A stretch of 64,000 bases of DNA from Spongisporangium articulatum (GTDB taxonomy: Bacteria; Actinomycetota; Actinomycetes; Actinomycetales; Kineosporiaceae), in contig NZ_JBITLV010000001.1 in assembly GCF_044465595.1 (NCBI RefSeq), positions 1,116,001-1,180,000 on the forward strand. Direction: 5' to 3'. Both the position numbers and the translations under genes were made by a program. A model generated the notes under the pieces. It was given only the letters and a program-made list of their open reading frames with translations, searched no databases and was not told the origin of the DNA. Each line of letters starts with the position of its first letter. Within the stretch, counting starts at the first letter, position 1. This document shows, one piece after another, positions 52,555-59,317 of this stretch.

Positions 52555-53253
52555 TCATTCCTCGGCGGCCTCGGTCAGGGCGGTGAGCAGCGTGAGGACC
52601 ATGTGCGGGACGTTGCCCTCGCGCGACCCGTCGGGCGTGGCCAGCTCCTCCCGCAGGGAGGCGAGCCAGACCGCCTGGAGGAGTTGCACCGCCTCCGTCG
52701 CGGGCACGGTCAGTCGCCGCCCCAGGCTGGCCAGCCCCTCCTCGACCACCGCCGCGGCCTCGGCCTGGGACTCCTCCTGCAGGCCTCGCATCACGGCGCC
52801 GAGCTGAGGGTTGCGGATGCAGGCCTGCTCGAACTCGCCGACCATCAGGGCCCACTGCCGGTCCCGCGGCTGGATGGCCAGGAACAGGTTCAGGACGTCG
52901 CCCAGCGCCTCGGGCCCGGCCGGGCCGTCCGCGCGCGCGGCCCGGTGCGCCTCGACCGCGGCCTGCAGGTTGGCGACCGTGCGCTCGTGCTCCTGCTCCA
53001 TCAGCGCGAGCAGCAGCTCGTCCTTGCTGCTGAAGTTCGAGTAGAAGGCGCCGCGGGTGAACCCGGCCGCCTCGCAGATGTCCTCCACCGAGGCCCCGGC
53101 CACGCCGCGCTCGGCGAAGACCGTGCGGGCGCCGTCCAGCAGGCGGCTGCGGGTGGCGACCCGGCGCGCGGACAGCTCCGCGCTGCGCTGGGCGCCCTGC
53201 GCGCCGGAGCGGGTGCCCGAGCGGCGGGCCCGGACGGCGGCACGTCTGGTCAC
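52555..53253 (-). CDS. TetR family transcriptional regulator
   Basis: 232 residues from GTG 53253, preceded by AAGGAG. The N-terminal HTH is RLLDGARTVFAERGVAGASVEDICEAAGFTRGAFYSNF; the C-terminal ligand-binding helical domain has no recognisable subfamily mark. It is divergent from the MMPL-ABC fusion gene across 137 bp containing several GTATC/GATAC half-sites. It is the expected repressor of the export module. Confidence 0.93.
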   Translation of the reverse strand: MTRRAAVRARRSGTRSGAQGAQRSAELSARRVATRSRLLDGARTVFAERGVAGASVEDICEAAGFTRGAFYSNFSSKDELLLALMEQEHERTVANLQAAVEAHRAARADGPAGPEALGDVLNLFLAIQPRDRQWALMVGEFEQACIRNPQLGAVMRGLQEESQAEAAAVVEEGLASLGRRLTVPATEAVQLLQAVWLASLREELATPDGSREGNVPHMVLTLLTALTEAAEE

Positions 53254-53304
53254 GGTGTCTCCTTCGACGGTGCTGATCAGGCCCCACCCGGGGTACGGGT
53301 ACAA

Positions 53305-53348
53305 GTATGCACCCGATACATTGACGTAGCCGATACATCTTCGTATCG
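53305..53348. promoter_or_regulatory. cluster of GTAT/ATAC palindromic half-sites (TetR operator)
   Basis: GTAT-N7-ATAC (53305-53319) and the perfect inverted repeat CGATAC-N6-GTATCG (53331-53348), with CCGATACAT occurring twice. They lie in the divergent TetR/MMPL control region, 43-86 bp before the transporter start. Confidence 0.65.
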
Positions 53349-53390
53349 TGACGGGGCCGCCGGGGTCGCCGGCCGTCGAAAGGACTCGAC

Positions 53391-56339
53391 ATGTCCACGG
53401 TGCTCTACCGGCTGGGCCGGGCGGCCTACCGCGAACGCGGGGTGGTGATCGGCTGCTGGGTGGCTCTGCTCGTCCTGCTCGGGGCGCTCGTGGGCCTGCT
53501 CGGCCCGGCCACCGACAACGCCTTCACCATTCCGGGCACGCAGTCGCAGCAGGCGCTCGACCAGCTCAACGTCCAGTTCCCCGAGGCGGCGGGGGGCACC
53601 GCGCAGTACGTGGTGGTCGCCCCCCGGGGCGCGAAGATCACCGACGACCCCTTCCGCGGCATCGTTCGGGACGGGGTGCGCCGGCTGGAGGCCCTCCAGC
53701 TCACGGGCACGGTCACCGACCCGTTCGCGAAGGACGTCCGGGGCGCGCTCAGCGGCGACGGCCGGGCGGCGCTGATCAATGTCCAGTTGAACCTCAGGTC
53801 GCCCTCCGTCACGCCCGACCAGCGGGCCGAACTCGAGGACGCCGTCGCGCCCGTCACCCGGCAGCTCTCGCCGTACGCCGGGCGCGGGGCGGCGGCCGCC
53901 CTGGGCGGCCCGGCCCTGGCCACGGAGCAGCCCACCATCTCCCCGACCGAGGGGCTGGGGCTCCTGGTGGCCCTCGTCGTCCTGCTGATCACCTTCGGCT
54001 CGCTGCGCGCGGCCGGGATGCCGCTGCTGTCGGCGCTGGCCGGGGTCGGCGTGACCATGACCGTGGTGCTCGGCGCCTCCGCGCTCACCCGGGTCTCGTC
54101 CACGGCGCCTCTCCTGGCCCTGATGATCGGCCTGGCGGTCGGCATCGACTACGCCCTGTTCGTGCTGTCCCGGCACCGGCACGAGCTCGCCGAGGGACGG
54201 CCGCCGGAGGAGGCGGCCGCGCGCGCCGTCGCCACCGCGGGCAGCGCCGTCGTGTTCGCCGGCCTCACCGTCATCATCGCGCTGCTGGGGCTGGCCGTGG
54301 CCCGCATCCCGTTCCTGACGACGATGGGCCTGGCGGCGGCGTTCGCCGTCCTCGTCGCGGTGCTCGTGTCCCTGACCCTGCTGCCCGCCCTGTTCGCGCT
54401 CGCGGGCGGCCGGGTCACCCCCAAGGCACGCCGTCATCCGCACCGCCGAACGGGTTTCGCCGGCCGCTGGGTGCATCTGGTGACCCGGGCCCCGCTGGTC
54501 ACCACGGTCGTGGTGGTGCTCGGCCTGGGGACGGCCGCCCTGCCGGCCCTCGACCTGAGGCTCGCCCTTCCGGACGGCGGGAGCGCTCCGGTCGAGACGT
54601 CCCAGCGCCAGACCTACGACCTGGTCAGCGAGCATTTCGGCGCGGGGTACAACGGGCCCCTGCTGATGACCGCCGACATCATCGCCAGCACCGACCCGCT
54701 CGGGGTCGTCGACGGCATCGCGAAGCGTCTGCGGGGTCTCGAGGGGGTCGAGGCGGTCACCCTGGCCACCCCCAACCGGACGGCGGACCTCGGGCTGTTC
54801 GTGGTGATCCCGACGACCGGGCCCGACTCGCCCGCCACCTCCGCCCTGGTGAACCGGATGCGTGACCTGGCGCCCGAGTTCCGGCGGACCTACGGCGTCG
54901 ACACCGCGGTGACCGGCCAGACGGCGCTGGCCATCGACGTCTCCGACCGGCTCGGGGCGGCGCTGGTGCCGTTCGGCATCGTCGTGGTCGGGTTGTGCCT
55001 GCTGCTGCTCGGGCTGGTCTTCCGCTCGGTCGCGGTGCCGCTGAAAGCGGCCATCGGGTACCTGTTCTCGGTCGGTGTCTCGTTCGGCGCCGTGACCGCG
55101 GTCTTCCAGTGGGGTTGGTTCGCCGACCTCCTCGGCGTGCCGAAGACCGGTCCGGTGATCAGCTTCCTGCCGATCATCCTGATGGGCGTGCTGTTCGGCC
55201 TGGCCATGGACTACGAGGTCTTCCTGGTCTCCCGGATGCGCGAGATCTACGTGCACACCGGTGACGTCAGAGCGGCCGTGCAGCAGGGCTTCCAGGCCTC
55301 GGCCGGGGTGGTGACCGCGGCCGCGGTGATCATGTTCGCCGTGTTCGCCGCGTTCATCCCCGAGGGCGACACCAGCATCAAGCCGATCGCCCTGGCCCTG
55401 GCCGTCGGCGTGTTCGTCGACGCCTTCGTGGTCCGGATGACGCTCGTACCGGCCGTTCTCACGCTGCTGGGTCGTTCCGCGTGGTGGCTGCCGGCCTGGC
55501 TGGACCGGCGGCTGCCGTCGGTGGACGTCGAGGGTGACGGGCTGCGCCGCGAACTGGCTCTGCAGGACTGGCGGACGCCGGAGGATGCGGCGGTGGTGGC
55601 CGAGGAGTTGTCGCTGGAGGGGCCGGCCGGTCCGGTGTTCACCGACGTCGGCATCACCCTGCCCGAGGGGTCGGTGCTGGTCGTGCACGGTGCGGCGGGC
55701 TCCGGGAAGACCTCCCTGCTGCTGGTCCTGGCCGGCCGGATGGCGTTCTCCTCCGGCCGTCTACGGGTCGCCGGGGTGAGCCTGCCGGGGCACCGGGCCG
55801 CCCTGCGCCGGCGCGTCGGGCTGGGGGAGGTCGTCGGCGTCAACGACCTCGAGGACGGCCTGAGCGTCGAGCAGCACGTGGCCGAGCGGATCGCCGTCCG
55901 GTCGGTGCGCCCCTGGGTGTCTCGAGCGGCCGTGAACCGGGTGCTCGACCAGGTGGACGACGCCGTCCTGGCGGCCACGGACTCCCGCCGCCCGCTGGGG
56001 CGTCGCACGCTCGTGGCCGACCTCGACCCGTTGCAGCGGCTGCTGCTCGGCTGTGCGTTGGGGCTGATCGGCCGACCGCAGGTGTTGGTGGTCGACGACG
56101 TGGACCGGGCGCGGTCCCGGGCGGGCCGGGAGGCCGTGTGGCGCGGGCTCGCCTGGCTGGCCCGGCCGGGGTTGACCGTGGTGGCCACGAGCCAGAGCCC
56201 CGAGGACGCCTACGCGGCCGTGCCCGCGGAGCAGTTGTACGTGCTCGACCTGAGCGGGAGCCCCGTGGTGCCCGTCGAACCCGACCGGCCCCTCGAATCG
56301 GATGTGCCCGTCGAATCCGATGTGAAAGGCGTTCTCTGA
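53391..56339 (+). CDS. MMPL (RND) transporter fused to a C-terminal ABC-like ATPase domain
   Basis: 982 residues. Residues 1-710 form a complete MMPL transporter: an N-terminal helix (GVVIGCWVALLVLLGALVGL), an extracytoplasmic domain, a five-helix block with GLAVGIDYALFVLSRHRHE, a second extracytoplasmic domain and a second block with FGLAMDYEVFLVSRMRE. The remaining 240 or so residues are an ABC-type nucleotide-binding domain: Walker A GAAGSGKT at 767-774 and Walker B VLVVDDVD at 898-905. The signature LSGGQ is LDPLQ, the Walker B glutamate is Asp903, and the switch histidine is Gln (ATSQS). Proton-driven MMPL proteins normally lack any ATPase. The stop overlaps the YhgE/Pip permease ATG by 1 bp. 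Confidence 0.9.
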   Translation: MSTVLYRLGRAAYRERGVVIGCWVALLVLLGALVGLLGPATDNAFTIPGTQSQQALDQLNVQFPEAAGGTAQYVVVAPRGAKITDDPFRGIVRDGVRRLEALQLTGTVTDPFAKDVRGALSGDGRAALINVQLNLRSPSVTPDQRAELEDAVAPVTRQLSPYAGRGAAAALGGPALATEQPTISPTEGLGLLVALVVLLITFGSLRAAGMPLLSALAGVGVTMTVVLGASALTRVSSTAPLLALMIGLAVGIDYALFVLSRHRHELAEGRPPEEAAARAVATAGSAVVFAGLTVIIALLGLAVARIPFLTTMGLAAAFAVLVAVLVSLTLLPALFALAGGRVTPKARRHPHRRTGFAGRWVHLVTRAPLVTTVVVVLGLGTAALPALDLRLALPDGGSAPVETSQRQTYDLVSEHFGAGYNGPLLMTADIIASTDPLGVVDGIAKRLRGLEGVEAVTLATPNRTADLGLFVVIPTTGPDSPATSALVNRMRDLAPEFRRTYGVDTAVTGQTALAIDVSDRLGAALVPFGIVVVGLCLLLLGLVFRSVAVPLKAAIGYLFSVGVSFGAVTAVFQWGWFADLLGVPKTGPVISFLPIILMGVLFGLAMDYEVFLVSRMREIYVHTGDVRAAVQQGFQASAGVVTAAAVIMFAVFAAFIPEGDTSIKPIALALAVGVFVDAFVVRMTLVPAVLTLLGRSAWWLPAWLDRRLPSVDVEGDGLRRELALQDWRTPEDAAVVAEELSLEGPAGPVFTDVGITLPEGSVLVVHGAAGSGKTSLLLVLAGRMAFSSGRLRVAGVSLPGHRAALRRRVGLGEVVGVNDLEDGLSVEQHVAERIAVRSVRPWVSRAAVNRVLDQVDDAVLAATDSRRPLGRRTLVADLDPLQRLLLGCALGLIGRPQVLVVDDVDRARSRAGREAVWRGLAWLARPGLTVVATSQSPEDAYAAVPAEQLYVLDLSGSPVVPVEPDRPLESDVPVESDVKGVL

Positions 56340-57874
56340 TGCTGCCCTTCGGTGCGTTGCCGTGGTTCGAGCTGGCCCGGTTCCGGCGCAGTCGCCTGAC
56401 GCGGGCCGCCCTCGTCGCGGTGTGCCTCGTGCCGCTGTTCTACGGCGTGCTCTACGTGACCGCGAACTGGGACCCGGTGGGGAACCTCGACCGCGTGCCG
56501 GCGGCGATCGTCAACCAGGACAAGATGGTGACGATCACGGACCCGTCGGGCAAGGAACAGGTCGTACCGCTGGGCCGGCAGCTGGCCGGTGCGCTGATCT
56601 CGCGGTCGGACGACAACTTCGACTGGTCGCTGCAGAGCGCCGCGGACGCCCGCAAGGGCCTTGAGAACGGCACCTATGCCGCCGTTCTCACCATCCCACC
56701 GTCGTTCTCGACGGCGGCCACCTCCGCCGCCCGGGCCAGCGCCGCGACGGACGGCCAGGCGGTCGTCCCGCAGCAGGCCCGACTGCTCGTGCAGACCGAC
56801 GACGCGCAGAACTACCTGACCGGCACCATCGGCCAGAGCGTGACCGCGGTCGCGACCAGCACGCTGAACGCGCAGATCGCCCAGCAGTACGTCTCGAACC
56901 TCTACGTCGGGTTCGGCACGCTGCACGACCAGCTCTACAAGGCGGCCGGGGGTGCCGACTTCCTGGCGGACGGGGCGAAGAACCTCGACAGCGGGCTGAA
57001 GGCCCAGCAGTCGGCCCTGTCCGGTCTGGCTGCGGGCTGCCGGGCTTCGGGGGCCTCGGCCGCCTACTGCAGTCAGGTCGCCTCCGTCGCGGGCAGCACG
57101 TCGATGCTGGCGGCGGGCGCCGCCGGCCTCCACGACGGGACCGGCGAGCTGGCCGACGGGCTCACGACGGCCGTCACGAAGATCCCGGACCTGACCCCCG
57201 AGCAGCGCCAGGGCCTGGCCACGGCGGCCACCACGCCGGTCGTCGCCGAGGTGCACCGGGACAACGCGGTCAACAGCAACGGTGCCGGGCTCGCGCCCTA
57301 CTTCATGGCCCTGGCCCTGTGGGTCGGCGGGATGGCGATCTACCTGCTGCTGCGCGCGGTCTCGCCCCGGGCCCTGGCCTCCACCGCCGGCAGCCTGCGC
57401 GTGGCGCTGGCCGGGTTCGTCCCCGGGGCGGTGCTGGCCGTCGTCCAGGCGTTCCTGCTGGTGCTCGTCCTGACCCTCGCGGTCGGGGTGAAGGTCTCGT
57501 GGCTGCCCGCCGTCCTGGTGTTCGCCGTGGTCGTGGCCCTCACGTTCACCGCGATCAACCAGGCCCTGGTCGCCCTGTTCGGCGGGGCCGGCCGGTTCGT
57601 CGGCCTGATCCTGATCAGCCTGCAGCTCGCGTCGGCGGGCGGCACCTACCCGATCGGCACCGCCCCCGGGTTCTTCGGGGTCGCGCACGACCTGCTGCCC
57701 ATGACCTACGCGGTCTCGGGGCTGCGCACTCTGATCGCGGGCGGCTCCGGGGCGGTGCCGGCGCTGCTGGTGCTGTTCCTGTGGCTCGGACTCGCCGTGG
57801 GCGTGACGACGTTCGCGGTGGCCCGGCGTCGGACGTGGACGGTCGGCACCCTGCACCCCACGCTGGCCGCCTGA
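56339..57874 (+). CDS. YhgE/Pip family membrane protein (ABC-2-type permease-like)
   Basis: 511 residues from ATG 56339 (TGATG overlap with the MMPL-ABC stop). The first helix is TRAALVAVCLVPLFYGVLYV, followed by the YhgE/Pip signature WDPVGNLDRVPAAIVNQD. A long extracytoplasmic region with Ala/Gly/Ser heptad-like helices (AAGAAGLHDGTGELADGL) follows, then five to six C-terminal helices as in ABC-2 exporters. This layout is shared with phage infection protein and ESX-related membrane proteins. Being coupled to a gene ending in an ATPase domain, it probably is the permease that the ATPase drives. Confidence 0.9.
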   Translation: MLPFGALPWFELARFRRSRLTRAALVAVCLVPLFYGVLYVTANWDPVGNLDRVPAAIVNQDKMVTITDPSGKEQVVPLGRQLAGALISRSDDNFDWSLQSAADARKGLENGTYAAVLTIPPSFSTAATSAARASAATDGQAVVPQQARLLVQTDDAQNYLTGTIGQSVTAVATSTLNAQIAQQYVSNLYVGFGTLHDQLYKAAGGADFLADGAKNLDSGLKAQQSALSGLAAGCRASGASAAYCSQVASVAGSTSMLAAGAAGLHDGTGELADGLTTAVTKIPDLTPEQRQGLATAATTPVVAEVHRDNAVNSNGAGLAPYFMALALWVGGMAIYLLLRAVSPRALASTAGSLRVALAGFVPGAVLAVVQAFLLVLVLTLAVGVKVSWLPAVLVFAVVVALTFTAINQALVALFGGAGRFVGLILISLQLASAGGTYPIGTAPGFFGVAHDLLPMTYAVSGLRTLIAGGSGAVPALLVLFLWLGLAVGVTTFAVARRRTWTVGTLHPTLAA

Positions 57875-57881
57875 AAACCCG

Positions 57882-57911
57882 TTGCGACCCGCGGCCGGCC
57901 GGTCGTAGCGT
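57882..57911 (+). promoter_or_regulatory. sigma70-type promoter of the leader ORF/patatin
   Basis: TTGCGA (57882-57887), 18-bp spacer, TAGCGT (57906-57911). Immediately after the YhgE/Pip stop, it would give a transcript starting near 57918 with a 5' leader of about 134 nt before the patatin ATG. Confidence 0.5.
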
Positions 57912-57948
57912 GCAGTCGATCGTGATCCGACGACAGGAGGTGAGTCCC

Positions 57949-58005
57949 GTGAACGCAGTGACCACCGGGTGCTCCCCGTCGTCCACGATCGTGCGGCTGA
58001 GGTAG
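57949..58005 (+). CDS. 18-residue leader ORF with perfect Shine-Dalgarno
   Basis: GTG 57949 follows AGGAGGTGA (57935-57943), fully complementary to the 16S 3' end, at 5 nt. Product: MNAVTTGCSPSSTIVRLR. It ends 46 nt before the patatin ATG. Sequence in the ORF (GGTGCTCCCCG) can pair with GGGAGCGCC downstream, so ribosome position could alter the fold of the leader. A regulatory role is inferred from size, strong initiation and placement. Confidence 0.55.
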   Translation: MNAVTTGCSPSSTIVRLR

Positions 58006-58051
58006 TCGTCGCCGGGAGCGCCGTGCAGGCAGACCTCGAAAGGCGACTCCC

Positions 58052-58924
58052 ATGAACACTTCTGCACCCACCCGCGCCCTCGTCCTCGGCGGCGGCGGGT
58101 CGACCGGCAACGCCTGGCTGATCGGCGTCCTCGCCGGCCTGGCCGACGCCGGGCTCGACGTGACCGGCGCCGACCTGATCGTCGGCACCTCCGCCGGCTC
58201 CACCGCCGCCGCGCAGATCACCGGCACCCCGCTGCCCGAACTCCTCGATCTGACGCTGACCTCCGTCCCACCGCAGCAGGCCTACTACGCGCGGGGCGCA
58301 GCCGGCGCGGCCCAGGAGCAGATGGACCGGCTCGTCCGGCTCGCGGCCACCTCGCCGGACCCGGCCGAGTTCCGCCGCCGGCTCGGGGCGTCGGCCCTCG
58401 AACGGGAGGCGGCGACCGAGGGCGACTGGTCGACCCGGTGGCGCGGCCTGGTGGAGGCCCGCTTCACGCGACGCGACTGGCCGGACCCGGTCCGGATCAC
58501 CGCGATCGACGCCCGCACCGGTGAATCCGTGGTGTTCGACCGGGCGGCCGGGGTCGACCTGGTCGACGCCGTCGCCGCCAGCTGCTCCAGCGGCCTGCCC
58601 TACGCCATCGGTGAGGACCGGTACCTCGACGGCGGATTCCGGCGCTCCAGCGAGAACGCCGACCTGGCCGCCGGTTTCGACCGGGTGCTCGTGCTGTCCC
58701 CGTTGGGTGGCCGGTCCCTGGCCCCGGCGGGGTGGGGTTTCGAGCTGGCCGTGCAGGTCGACGAGCTGCGCGCCGGCGGCAGCGACGTCGAGATGGTCTT
58801 CCCGCAGGACGAGAGTCTGTTCGGAGTGAACGCGATGGACCTGTCGCTGCGCCCCGCCGCGGCGCGGGCCGGCTTCGACCAGGGCCAGGCCCTCGCCGAG
58901 ACTCTCACCCCGTTCTGGCGCTGA
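58052..58924 (+). CDS. patatin-like phospholipase
   Basis: 290 residues. The glycine-rich oxyanion loop LVLGGGGSTGNAW opens the protein; the nucleophile is Ser47 in GTSAGS, and Asp193 in DGG completes the catalytic dyad. No signal peptide, so it is cytoplasmic or membrane-associated. It hydrolyses acyl groups of lipids. It follows an export module and an 18-codon leader ORF and is closed by a 25-bp inverted repeat. Close relatives in actinobacteria are uncharacterised. Confidence 0.93.
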   Translation: MNTSAPTRALVLGGGGSTGNAWLIGVLAGLADAGLDVTGADLIVGTSAGSTAAAQITGTPLPELLDLTLTSVPPQQAYYARGAAGAAQEQMDRLVRLAATSPDPAEFRRRLGASALEREAATEGDWSTRWRGLVEARFTRRDWPDPVRITAIDARTGESVVFDRAAGVDLVDAVAASCSSGLPYAIGEDRYLDGGFRRSSENADLAAGFDRVLVLSPLGGRSLAPAGWGFELAVQVDELRAGGSDVEMVFPQDESLFGVNAMDLSLRPAAARAGFDQGQALAETLTPFWR

Positions 58925-58933
58925 CCCCGGCTG

Positions 58934-58990
58934 ATCGTCGACGAGGCGATCTCGGCTGGAAATAGCAGCTGAGATCGCCTCGTCGACGAT
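58934..58990. terminator. 25-bp inverted repeat between convergent genes
   Basis: Arms 58934-58958 and 58966-58990 pair with a single G-U, around loop GAAATAG. It begins 10 nt after the patatin stop and lies 11 nt from the stop of the convergent frameshifted gene. Same architecture as 2004-2075. Confidence 0.75.
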
Positions 58991-59000
58991 TGGGGGCGGG

Positions 59001-59317
59001 CTACTGCCGGGCCGCGACGACGCCCAGCACGATGATTCCGAGGACCACGCCCAGCAGCAGGTACATCAGCAGGTTGGCCATCAGCAGCAACGCCGACCAG
59101 CGCAGGGCCAGCCGGGCGGAGGCCAGGTCGGCGTCGCCGCCGGGGGCGCCGCCAGCCGCCGGGCCCGCCACGCGAAGAACGCGCCGGGGATGCTCAGCAC
59201 CCCGAGCCCGCAGATCACGATGACGTTCGCGACCAACGACACCCCGGCCAGGCGGCGCACCGACGCGGCGGGCAGGGCGGTCCGGCCGAGACCGGCCACC
59301 GGGGCGCCACCGCTCAC
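59001..59317 (-). pseudogene. small two-helix membrane protein gene (CD225/dispanin-like) with a frameshift
   Basis: Starting at GTG 59317 (overlapping the upstream stop by 4 bp) the frame encodes about 55 sensible residues, including a helix VANVIVICGLGVLSIPGAFF and AWRARRLA. It then becomes Pro-rich and stops at 59081. A frame change by one base near 59140-59155 restores GGDADLASARLALRW, a second helix LLLMANLLMYLLLGVVLGII and a stop at 59001. The total length of 317 nt is not a multiple of three. The split matches the two-helix CD225-like layout. It is either a real frameshift or a single-base sequencing error next to the CCCCC run. Confidence 0.6.

Noticed and set aside
53277..55688. 803-codon open frame antisense to the MMPL gene
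   Set aside because: His/Gln/Arg-rich shadow of codon third positions; the sense frame is a clear transporter.
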